Assembly: GCA_025055795.1 (NCBI GenBank)
Contig: JANWVV010000005.1
Coordinates: forward strand, 78,688-142,687
Reading direction: 5' to 3'
Length of the DNA: 64,000 nucleotides
Source: Gemmataceae bacterium
Lineage (GTDB): Bacteria; Planctomycetota; Planctomycetia; Gemmatales; Gemmataceae
Every line of letters starts with the position of its first letter. The first letter of the stretch is position 1. Both the position numbers and the translations under genes were made by a program. Below are positions 43,590 through 51,607 of this stretch, piece by piece. The notes beneath the pieces are model-generated. The model saw nothing but the letters and a program-made list of their open reading frames with translations. It ran no database searches and was not told where the DNA came from.

Positions 43590-43832
43590 CTACTCGCCAA
43601 CGTAGGGAAGCAGTCCCATGAACCGGGCCCGCTTGACGGCCTCAGCCATGGCCCGTTGGTAAGTGGCACACAACCCGCTACGCTTGCGCCCAAATAACTT
43701 AGCATTGCTTGTCATCATTTTCTTCAGATTTGCCACATCCTTGTAATCCACAAACGCAGGGCGCGGACATCCTTGTTTGGTGCAATAGCGACATTCCAAG
43801 TGACGGTGCCGACGCAGTTTTTTGGGCTGCAT
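43590..43832 (-). CDS. rpsR: 30S ribosomal protein S18, stand-alone
   Basis: 80 residues, typical S18: the central VDYKDVANLKKMMTSNAKL and the end CATYQRAMAEAVKRARFMGLLPYV are diagnostic. It belongs to the small-subunit platform next to S6 and S11. A CxxC is present (C14, C17), plus C22 and C55, but Tyr58 takes the place of the His/Cys ligand often seen after the third Cys. AGAGGA precedes the ATG. It is not in the usual rpsF-ssb-rpsR-rplI cluster; it lies alone between the UPF0718/UPF0703 pair and pyk, so it could be a second, condition-specific copy. Confidence 0.95.
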   Translation of the reverse strand: MQPKKLRRHRHLECRYCTKQGCPRPAFVDYKDVANLKKMMTSNAKLFGRKRSGLCATYQRAMAEAVKRARFMGLLPYVGE

Positions 43833-44242
43833 AGGTTCCTCTTAACTTCATACTCCCAAATCCATGTGACTGTAAAACCTGTCACCAATGGCACTTTACC
43901 GCTGGACTAGTAATTGTTTTGTAACGCCAGCGTAAGTGTCTGAGATATTAGCTTATATAAGCTCCGCTCGGTCAGGAAAGGGGCCTGCGCATTTTCAAGA
44001 AACCACCATACGTCGAATCGAGTGTGCTAGTTGTAAAGTAGAACTCGCGTCATCTTAGTTTTTGCTAGCCCTCGTCGTGTTGCAGCTTGGTTCTCTTGAC
44101 ATAACCTTTTAGCCGGACATGGCTTTGGGGATCCCACATGCGGTTTTGCTCCAGACCCGATGCATCCTAAAGGGTTAGTTCCCTGAGGGGTCGCACTTCA
44201 TATCATCGTATCGTTCCGACACCTAACGTAGCTATCTACAGC
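43833..44242. other. 410-base gap between rpsR and the His-rich gene
   Basis: It contains the palindrome given separately and should hold the rpsR promoter. No gene seen. Confidence 0.4.
43950..43963. promoter_or_regulatory. perfect 14-bp palindrome upstream of rpsR
   Basis: AGCTTATATAAGCT reads the same on both strands. It lies 118 bases before the rpsR start. A dimeric repressor, possibly of the Fur/Zur type given the metal-related neighbours, could bind it; the sequence does not match a known box closely enough to say so. Confidence 0.45.
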
Positions 44243-45511
44243 TTATAGTTCGTATTCGCCCTTGGGTTCCGTTTTGCGGACGTCCGTGATGTCCGCCACC
44301 ATGATAACAGGCAAATAGCGGTCTTGATTAGGCACTTTGACGAATTGGATTTGTCCCTTAACCTCAACCCAATCGAAGTCATTGAAGCCACTAAGTGCCT
44401 GGGGTACGACGATCCGGACACGCAGGGGCACGGTGTCCGCCGCACAGCAGGTCATTTTCAGCCGGAATAGCGTAAATTCCTTATCGCCTAAGCGGCGAAA
44501 GCGGCCCTCCAAAATGGCAATTTGTCCTTGCAGGCTTTCGCGTTTGGCCTGGTCATAGGCAGCGTCGTTCAGATCGTTAAAACGCATACGCCGTCCTTCA
44601 CCACTAAGCACCTCCAATACGGGCTGACTACCGTCGGGCTTGCGGATTTCTCGGAGACGCAATCCAGTCTTTGTCTTGAGGATGCGTTGGATGCTGCCAT
44701 CGTCCAACTTCTTTTCTTCGACGACCTCGGCCTCCTTGGCAAAGTCTTGGAGTAATTGTGATCCCATGGCCGATTCCTGGCCGAGCATGCGTAATTGCCG
44801 TTCTTTACTATAGGTGGCGTTGGGCAACCCAAGGAAGTACAGCGATACGGGAAAAATCAGCACAAGCATTCGAGCAACGACCCAGGACAGGTCGTGACTG
44901 TGGCCATGGTTGGCCACTTCGTCTTCGTCCTCATCGGTGTCGAGAGCGGCTGCCGATCCAGATGCTCCAGTTGGTGATTGACTAGCGGGGTCGGCCGAGG
45001 CAGGATCAACGACCATTGGCACTGCGTGCTGACCTGGTGATTTCGCTTCAGTTATCAAGCGGTGACTACTATGCTGACAAGAATCATCATGGCGATGATG
45101 GTGGTGGCTGAAACCCGAGGCCCGATGAGTGTGACCTGGGTCAGAATCAGAGTGACAGCAGGTATCATGGGCATGGATATGCAAATGTCCGCCATGAACG
45201 TGGACGTGGCCGTGTTCCCCCAAAGCTCGAATTTCACCTGCCTCACGCCAAATAGCAATCGCTCGTAACAAGACGAGCGCAACAATGGCAATCCCTCCTC
45301 CGAATACCCAGGTATGAAACTGGGGAGCCAATAGATTGTTCAGCATTCCGCCACGGTACATCTGAATGGCGACAAAACCAAACAGACCCGCTACTAGTAT
45401 AGTTAACAGCTGTTCTGTAAAATATGCACTAACATCATCTCCATGATGATGGTGATGATCATGGAAGTGAGTCGCCGCGTGATCCTGAGCTAGTTTGTGT
45501 TCGGAAGTCAT
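44243..45511 (-). CDS. UPF0703/TIGR03943 (DUF1980) His-rich permease partner
   Basis: 422 residues. The N-terminus is histidine-rich (THFHDHHHHHGDD), then two membrane helices (LLTILVAGLFGFVAIQMY and WVFGGGIAIVALVLLRAIAI), and further His clusters (EHGHVHVHGGHLHIHAHD, GFSHHHHRHDDSCQHSSH). A third hydrophobic segment follows (VVARMLVLIFPVSLYFLGL). The C-terminal domain FRLKMTCCAADTVPLRVRI, then DWVEVKGQIQF and YLPVIMVADI, is the TIGR03943 signature, including the conserved Cys pair. The family is nearly always paired with a UPF0718 permease, as here (56-base gap). The His clusters suggest metal binding, probably zinc; this is inference. Confidence 0.88.
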   Translation of the reverse strand: MTSEHKLAQDHAATHFHDHHHHHGDDVSAYFTEQLLTILVAGLFGFVAIQMYRGGMLNNLLAPQFHTWVFGGGIAIVALVLLRAIAIWREAGEIRALGEHGHVHVHGGHLHIHAHDTCCHSDSDPGHTHRASGFSHHHHRHDDSCQHSSHRLITEAKSPGQHAVPMVVDPASADPASQSPTGASGSAAALDTDEDEDEVANHGHSHDLSWVVARMLVLIFPVSLYFLGLPNATYSKERQLRMLGQESAMGSQLLQDFAKEAEVVEEKKLDDGSIQRILKTKTGLRLREIRKPDGSQPVLEVLSGEGRRMRFNDLNDAAYDQAKRESLQGQIAILEGRFRRLGDKEFTLFRLKMTCCAADTVPLRVRIVVPQALSGFNDFDWVEVKGQIQFVKVPNQDRYLPVIMVADITDVRKTEPKGEYEL

Positions 45512-45547
45512 GTTTCAACGCTCAGTCGTGCTGATAAAGGTTAATAC

Positions 45548-45564
45548 GAACCATCTTCTGGTTC
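45548..45564 (-). other. inverted repeat in the gap between UPF0718 and UPF0703 genes
   Basis: GAACCA and TGGTTC are separated by five bases. It lies between the stop of the permease gene and the start of its partner, so it may be an mRNA hairpin balancing their expression. Confidence 0.4.
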
Positions 45565-45567
45565 ATT

Positions 45568-46545
45568 TTATCCGGGCAAACCGGTCCAGCCGTTGATTCG
45601 GTAAACCAAATGGACCAATCCCGTGTATACAAAAACTTGGACGGTAACTGCCGTGAGTATGGTCACTATGAGTCGTGGCCGGAAAATCCGCGTGTACATC
45701 ATCATTAATTTGATGTCAACCATCGGACCGTAGACCAGGAACGCCAGTTTACCTGAAATATGTAGGTTGGTAAAACTAGCAGCGACGAAGGCATCTGCCT
45801 CGCTGCATAAGCACATCAGAGCTGCCAATAACATCATCCCCCCGATCACCAGCAGAGGAGTTTCCCGGGAAATCCGCTCAACCTCGTCCGGGGCAACGTA
45901 CTGCTTGGCCACTGCAGCCAACACTGCCCCTAATATCAGGAAAACAGTGATGTCAACAAAGTCATGAAGGGCAGTTGCAGAAATGTTACTGAGACAGCGG
46001 AACAAAGACCGGCGTGGCAGGCCAGCCGAGTGGGTATTATCGCCGGTGGGGGGCGTCGACAGTTCTGTGGACCGACCCGGGTACGCCAACGGGGTCAAAA
46101 GGCTATTTCCATATTTGCGGTACTGCCGATGGACAATCAGGGCGGTGATTACCGCCGTCAGGAAACCTAGTCCACACCGGAGTCCGACCATCTCCGGGCC
46201 AATTTTATGATCACGGAAGGCAAACCAGGTGCTGAAGATAACAACTAGGTTGATGATGGGTCCAGCAAGCAGATAGGCCACACAACAGGCCAGCGGCAAC
46301 CCCTTGCGGAGCAACCGTCGCATGACAACAACGATGCCACATTCGCACATAGGGAAAATGAGGCCCAATACCGCTCCCATCATGACTGATGGTAACAACT
46401 GCGACGGAAGTACCCGCGTTATAAACTGCTGTGGTAAAAATTCTTCCAGCACTCCGGCTACAAGGGCGCCGATTACGATGAAGGGCATCGCTTCCCACAA
46501 AATAGCACTAAACGTCAGCAGGAAATCAAGGAGGGTCGGATCCAC
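45568..46545 (-). CDS. UPF0718 family permease
   Basis: About 325 residues with eight or so membrane helices. Family signatures are the FPMCECGIVVVMRRLLRKGLP stretch, in which the Cys pair is conserved, LLAGPIINLVV, and the second-half counterpart LMCLCSEADAFVAASF. The two halves are related, as in ArsP/UPF0718 permeases. GTG at 46545 has GAGGAAG ahead and begins directly before the first helix; the longer ATG at 46695 adds 50 Arg/Trp-rich residues of non-coding appearance. It forms an operon with the downstream UPF0703 gene. The substrate is unknown; a metal ion or its complex is plausible from context. Confidence 0.9.
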   Translation of the reverse strand: MDPTLLDFLLTFSAILWEAMPFIVIGALVAGVLEEFLPQQFITRVLPSQLLPSVMMGAVLGLIFPMCECGIVVVMRRLLRKGLPLACCVAYLLAGPIINLVVIFSTWFAFRDHKIGPEMVGLRCGLGFLTAVITALIVHRQYRKYGNSLLTPLAYPGRSTELSTPPTGDNTHSAGLPRRSLFRCLSNISATALHDFVDITVFLILGAVLAAVAKQYVAPDEVERISRETPLLVIGGMMLLAALMCLCSEADAFVAASFTNLHISGKLAFLVYGPMVDIKLMMMYTRIFRPRLIVTILTAVTVQVFVYTGLVHLVYRINGWTGLPG

Positions 46546-46900
46546 GGAACTTCCTCGAATGACGGAACCAAGCCACTCACTACGGCCTGATGTTTTTCCA
46601 GGGGGCACAATCTGTACGCCCGTTGTATGTGGATTGATCGGCCAGGGGCAATTCATCCGTTGCAACCGGCGTCTTCGCCACCAGCGTGCGCACAATAGTT
46701 TGTCCGAATAACGATGTTGTAGGCCTCCCCCAATCCATTTGCATTAGCTGGCAACCCGTAAATTTCGATTTTTCTGGCCCATAGATGATGCTTGACCACG
46801 GCAGCTAGGGATGAAATCCTGAAAAACATGGGGTGTTTGTGCTGCTTCGCTCAGAAAAACAGCAGAAGTGAATGATGAATTGATGTATATGGGCGCATCA
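46546..46900. other. gap between ZnuB-type gene and UPF0718 gene
   Basis: Probable promoter region of the permease pair. TGATG (46881) and CATCA (46896) form an inverted repeat with a ten-base spacer right after the ZnuB-type stop. No gene is credible. Confidence 0.35.
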
Positions 46901-47923
46901 TTAATAACGAACAGAATCGGAATCATTTATTGCATGAGGGTGCCCAGGGGTGCCACATTGGTGGGTGTTGTGCATCTGACCATGCTGGGGGGCTCGGCCT
47001 AGCACATAATTCAAACGATTCCAGATGGCGCGGAACAACATTGTGACAAAGAAAAAGACGACGGTCAGAACGACGATCAGCCCGCTGGGACCAAAGGGGA
47101 TAGGCTCCCCCCCTCCTAAGCGAAGCTCCACGCTATTGCGTAGAGCAAACCCAAGCAGTCCGGCTCCCAAACACAGTGTGACTGTTAACCAGAACATCTG
47201 TCTCAGGTTGCGTGCCAGGTTGGCCGCTGCTGCTGCCGGCACGACAAGTAGGGCATTGATCAGCAACGCTCCCACCGCTTTGATGGACAAATTGACCACT
47301 AGAGCCAAAAGCACGATGAATAGATAGTCGTTGAACCGGGTTGGTAAACCGCGGGTACGGGCCAGAGTCGCATTAAAACTGGCAAATACAATCTGGTTGT
47401 AGCGCCAGGCAAACAGCGGAGCCACCAAAAATAGTACCATCAACAAAAGTAACAAATCCTCATCAGGAATCAGAACTAGATTGCCGAACAGGAAATACTC
47501 CGGATTAAACGTACTTTTGACGGCAAGAATTTGGAAAAGCATGGCGCCAAAGCCAATGGCAAACGCGAAGAAGACACCGATGACGGTATCATGGGCCAGT
47601 CCGGTCCGCTCGCGAACATAGACGATACCAGCCCCAGCCACGATACCAAAGACGACCATCACCAGTGGCACAACCCAAGTGGCCACGGACCGGTCGGCCT
47701 GAGCCAGGACCACTCCCAAATATCCCAGCGACACACCCGCGAAGGCACAGTGTGCCATAGCGTCCGAGAAAAAAGCCATCCGGTTGCCGACCACCAGGGA
47801 GCCGAGCATTCCACAAAGGGTACACACACAGATGATTGCGAGTACCCCTTTGACCACGAACAGTTCCGTCCCGAACTGCCCGGCCAGGAAATCAACCAGC
47901 CATCCTAGTTTGTCGACGAGCAT
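46901..47923 (-). CDS. metal ABC transporter permease, ZnuB/MntB type
   Basis: 340 residues, eight or nine membrane helices of the ABC-3 family. Typical stretches are GSLVVGNRMAFFSDAMAHCAFAG, GLAHDTVIGVFFAFAIGFG and IKAVGALLINALLVVPAAAA, the last near the coupling region. The C-terminus ends in a His-containing tail (HGQMHNTHQCGTPGHPHAI) that may bind metal. It should take up zinc or manganese with an ATPase and a binding protein, but neither is in the window. It starts six bases after the aminotransferase stop, so both are one transcript. It precedes the UPF0718/UPF0703 pair on the same strand. Confidence 0.9.
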   Translation of the reverse strand: MLVDKLGWLVDFLAGQFGTELFVVKGVLAIICVCTLCGMLGSLVVGNRMAFFSDAMAHCAFAGVSLGYLGVVLAQADRSVATWVVPLVMVVFGIVAGAGIVYVRERTGLAHDTVIGVFFAFAIGFGAMLFQILAVKSTFNPEYFLFGNLVLIPDEDLLLLLMVLFLVAPLFAWRYNQIVFASFNATLARTRGLPTRFNDYLFIVLLALVVNLSIKAVGALLINALLVVPAAAAANLARNLRQMFWLTVTLCLGAGLLGFALRNSVELRLGGGEPIPFGPSGLIVVLTVVFFFVTMLFRAIWNRLNYVLGRAPQHGQMHNTHQCGTPGHPHAINDSDSVRY

Positions 47924-47929
47924 GGCTAA

Positions 47930-49498
47930 TTATGCCCATTGCAGAAGTTGAGCGGCAGCCTGGTGGAGAATGGCTAGGGCGTCTTGGGCCTGTTCTTCTG
48001 TAATGACCAGTGGTGGAGCGATCCGAATGACTTTGCGAGCCAATGGTCCGAGTAGATGCACACCGGCCCCTTGGGGGCCACGACCCCGATAGGCGGCTAG
48101 CACAAAAGCATTAGCCCATTCCGCGGCTGAGCGGCCAGCATGGTCCCGCATTTCCACGCCCCAGACCATCCCACCCTGTTCGCCTCGCACATGCGCCACA
48201 TATGGATATTGCTTCAGTGCCACTAAACCAGCTTCAATGAGCCCCGACACCGGTCGCATCGCCGTCAATATATCCCGGCTTCGATACTCAGTGATCGTGG
48301 CCACAACGGCAGCGCAACCCAAAGGGTGGGCGCTGTAAGTATCAGAGGCATCTCCATAATTAAGGGTGGCAAAGATGTCTGCTCGTCCCACCGCGGCTGC
48401 CACCGGCACCCCATTTCCCAATCCCTTACCCAATACGACAATATCAGGCTCCAGTCCATATGTCTCAAAGGCAAACAAACATCCGGTCCTTCCGAAATTC
48501 GATTGCACTTCATCCAAAATGAAGATGAGGTCATGTTCTCGACAGAACCGTTGTAGCAACTGCAAGTACGCCTTGGGCGGATGAAACGAGCCCCCGCCCC
48601 CCAGGTAGGGTTCGGTGATTAGCGTACCAATTTTGCGACCATACTGAGAAATTAATTGTTCCAGCTCTTTTTCGTAGGGCGTTGGATCGAATGACTGACC
48701 GCGTAAACTCACATCCCGGCATTCTTCCATGGGGAAAGAGATGAATCGGACCCGGGGGTCGCGCTCCGGATCCGTTTCGCAACCGGTAACGGCGTAGGCC
48801 AAGCCTTTTTTCCCATGAAAACCGAAGCGGGTGGCCACAATCATCGGCCGGTCACGCTGGAATGCCAGCGCGGCCCACAGGGCTTTCTGGATGGCTTCCG
48901 ACCCTGAGGCCGCCCATAAAACTTGTTCCAGCCGCTGCCCACCCGCACGCGACTGCAATAAACGGACCAGTTCCTCAACGGCCTGAGCCTCAACGGCGGT
49001 CATGGCGTTATACACGTTCAGTGGCACGGCCTGGGCAAACAAATCACCTCCCCTGCCCTGCACCAAAGTAGTAACCGCCTGTCCCGACCAACTCATAAGA
49101 CTAAACCATCTATCCACCCAGGATCGTGGATAATGACCCAGGTTGGTGACGAGCACCCCGGAAGTGAAGTCGTACAACGGGCGATTATCCGCGGTCCACA
49201 GCCAGACACCACTAGCTCGCGCCACCACCGCTTGGGTAGGAGTATAAGTCCGCAACGCCTTGGGTTCCCCGTAGTGGAGCGTGCTCCGGTAACGGTTGCC
49301 AAGGGGTTCCTGCGGGTGTTCAATGCGCGGTGGTAACAATTTGTTGAGGGACATGCAAGCAGCCCCTAACTCCGCCGACTCATACCACGTTGCCGTTTTG
49401 TCCACAACGCCTTGGGTATCTGCCGATTGGGCAGTTCCGGCGATAGTGGATGCGATGTCCCCACTTGGCTCGGCTGAAGTTGTGTCAACCGGTGTCAT
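47930..49498 (-). CDS. class-III PLP aminotransferase
   Basis: 522 residues. Family signatures are present: LYDFTSGVLVTNLGHYP, WAASGSEAIQKALWAALAF, a FILDEVQSNFGRTGCLFAFE stretch with the conserved Asp and Gln, and the PLP lysine in VVLGKGLGNGVP. It belongs with ornithine/acetylornithine/GABA-type aminotransferases; the substrate cannot be chosen. The N-terminal 80 residues are an extension without a known domain. AGAGG lies ahead of the ATG. The gene is coupled to the downstream ZnuB-type permease, an unusual pairing. Confidence 0.92.
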   Translation of the reverse strand: MTPVDTTSAEPSGDIASTIAGTAQSADTQGVVDKTATWYESAELGAACMSLNKLLPPRIEHPQEPLGNRYRSTLHYGEPKALRTYTPTQAVVARASGVWLWTADNRPLYDFTSGVLVTNLGHYPRSWVDRWFSLMSWSGQAVTTLVQGRGGDLFAQAVPLNVYNAMTAVEAQAVEELVRLLQSRAGGQRLEQVLWAASGSEAIQKALWAALAFQRDRPMIVATRFGFHGKKGLAYAVTGCETDPERDPRVRFISFPMEECRDVSLRGQSFDPTPYEKELEQLISQYGRKIGTLITEPYLGGGGSFHPPKAYLQLLQRFCREHDLIFILDEVQSNFGRTGCLFAFETYGLEPDIVVLGKGLGNGVPVAAAVGRADIFATLNYGDASDTYSAHPLGCAAVVATITEYRSRDILTAMRPVSGLIEAGLVALKQYPYVAHVRGEQGGMVWGVEMRDHAGRSAAEWANAFVLAAYRGRGPQGAGVHLLGPLARKVIRIAPPLVITEEQAQDALAILHQAAAQLLQWA

Positions 49499-49715
49499 AG
49501 ACGACCTCTGGTTTACCAGTTACCGTCTGCTCAGTTGTGTAACTGCAACCCTTATGACCAGTCCCGTCGTCAACTCGGCAGAATTTGTCCACCTCCAGGA
49601 GGCATTGACGGATCGCTTAATGGCATTCGGAATCTTCGGGGGACATCGAATCCCATGCCGAATACATTTTCAGGTATCGTTATCCATGCTTCTGTTCACT
49701 GAAAGCTGAGGGTCC

Positions 49716-51005
49716 CTAGACAGTCGGGCCATAGAGGATAGTGGCCTCGGGTCGCCCTGGTTCATACAGAACCAAGCCACCCATTGGCCCATTGACGCGG
49801 ACTAGGCATCCTGAACGGCCTTGGGCCCCATGTTCCAGGATGGCCTCTAAGGCCTGGACAATCGCTACACACCGCCGGTCGGCAGCAAGGTCGTTATACT
49901 CCAACTGTTGCATGGCGCGTAGTCGCTGGGGACGCTCATGCCGAGGACCCCCGTACTCGACATAAGCGACTTCCCGAAAAAACCGTTCGATGACCTCAAT
50001 GCCGTAACCGCGGCGTCGCCGCTGCCCCCAAGGTTCCAGAAACTCCGCATTGTAATGGTGATTAGGTGTTGTCTTGTACTCCCCGGGGGTACGCCCCTCA
50101 ATCGTCACTTCCACACCCCGTTTTCTTTGGTGGGCATTCCAAACGCCGTTATCGAACCGAAACTGGACCTCCTGTTCAACGTATCCCGGAAAGTTGTCGG
50201 GGTTTACCCAGCTGGTATGGATGTCGAAGGCCGCCTCCCGCTGATCCGGATAGCGGTAAACCACTTGCATTTGCACGGAGTCCCATGTCGGACCATCGGC
50301 AGGACCAACCAAGCCGCGCTGGCCCGTAGCTGTAATTCTATCCAGAAACCAATTGGGACCAAAGGTGAAATCGATCAGTTTCCAATAGTGAATGGCGACG
50401 TAGGTGGCCGGGTTGCGTCCGGTGATCCACTCGGCAAATTGGCTACCGCTAATGGACTTGGGCTCAAGCAGCGAACAGTAGCCATTATTGACGTGCCGCA
50501 GGACCCCATCGTGCACAAGGGTACGTAGCCGCTTGTGATCGGGGTCGAGCAGTTTGTGGTAGACCACTTTAGCCAGAACACCCTGTTGGCGGGCTAACTG
50601 GACCAACTCGTCCAGTTCATTTAGATTTAGAACAGACGGTTTTTCAATCAGAACATGCTTACCGGCGGCCAAGGCGGCCCGCGCCGGTTCAAAATGACGG
50701 TGGTCCGGTGTCGCGATGCAAACAACGTCCACAGGCATTTGTATTAGCGCTCGTAGTGCATCGGAACCCGACAGGTTCCGGCATGTTGTGAACAAGGATG
50801 CTTGACGCTCCAGATAACGGGCAGCCCGCTGCCCTGTCCGCGAGACAAGTGCTGTCAAGTGCACTTGGACAGGACCGGTGGTTGAATCATAGAGGGGTTC
50901 CCGTGCGGTCTGCTCAAAAAATGGAGCATATGTTTCCTCAAAAATCATTCCGACCCCCACCATCCCGACTCGCAGCTGCGGCGTTGATGGCTGCATCGTT
51001 TCCAT
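49716..51005 (-). CDS. Gfo/Idh/MocA family oxidoreductase
   Basis: About 429 residues. The N-terminal Rossmann fold starts RVGMVGVGMIFEETYAPFF, followed by VDVVCIATPDHRHFEPARAALAAGKHVLIEKPSV, the family's hallmark with its EKP motif. The C-terminal domain should bind the substrate, as in glucose-fructose oxidoreductase or inositol dehydrogenase. Many planctomycete members act on sugars or sugar acids outside the main pathways. ATG at 51005 (METMQPSTP) has AAGGA ahead and is preferred over 51035. It is isolated; the substrate is unknown. Confidence 0.9.
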   Translation of the reverse strand: METMQPSTPQLRVGMVGVGMIFEETYAPFFEQTAREPLYDSTTGPVQVHLTALVSRTGQRAARYLERQASLFTTCRNLSGSDALRALIQMPVDVVCIATPDHRHFEPARAALAAGKHVLIEKPSVLNLNELDELVQLARQQGVLAKVVYHKLLDPDHKRLRTLVHDGVLRHVNNGYCSLLEPKSISGSQFAEWITGRNPATYVAIHYWKLIDFTFGPNWFLDRITATGQRGLVGPADGPTWDSVQMQVVYRYPDQREAAFDIHTSWVNPDNFPGYVEQEVQFRFDNGVWNAHQRKRGVEVTIEGRTPGEYKTTPNHHYNAEFLEPWGQRRRRGYGIEVIERFFREVAYVEYGGPRHERPQRLRAMQQLEYNDLAADRRCVAIVQALEAILEHGAQGRSGCLVRVNGPMGGLVLYEPGRPEATILYGPTV

Positions 51006-51607
51006 GAGTCCTTGCCACCCGGATTGCACAACCATGACCAGAACCAGTTCAATTTATCCGTCCGGCCGTGGTTTATCAGGAGCGTCAACTGACTTTGTCC
51101 ATGCCGTCACGCTACAAGACTAGCGCCAACCGGAAAAGAGGGAGAGGGTCCTTGTGCCCAAGCGAGGAATTGACACAGCGTCTCCAGGTCAAGTACAGTG
51201 CTAAGGCAAATCATAAGGCCGACTCTAGTCGACCGGGAAACGGAAAAATCACCCAGACGACTTACGGACACATTAGACTAAGGACTCTGCCGGTGAAGGT
51301 TGGAGATCCAGGGAAAAGATGTTAGGATTTGTCCCCTCGTTGCGTCTTTGCCAGTAGATCGCTCTCGCAGCCGAGAGCTGTCTGATATCATTATTTGTGT
51401 ATTTAAAACAGTTAGAAAATAGTCCGTAACATAATGGCCGGGGCCACTTGCGTGGAATCACCCTTATTTGACCAATTTTGATCAAAGCTTGGCGATTCTC
51501 GTGATCGTCCCCCTCCTTATGAGGTGAGGAATAAACCGACGGTGGGTGTAGAATCTTCAAAACAAGGACTTGAGGCAACATTCCAGACAAGTGGCAGGAC
51601 AACAACG
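51006..51607. other. 602-base divergent gap
   Basis: It separates the oxidoreductase from the large propeller protein and must hold both promoters. A frame extension upstream of 51608 from a GTG at 51524 is not supported by composition. No gene is seen. Confidence 0.4.

Noticed and set aside
46744..46926. 60-codon minus-strand frame overlapping the end of the ZnuB-type gene
   Set aside because: It overlaps a confident gene, lacks a ribosome binding site and has no recognisable feature.
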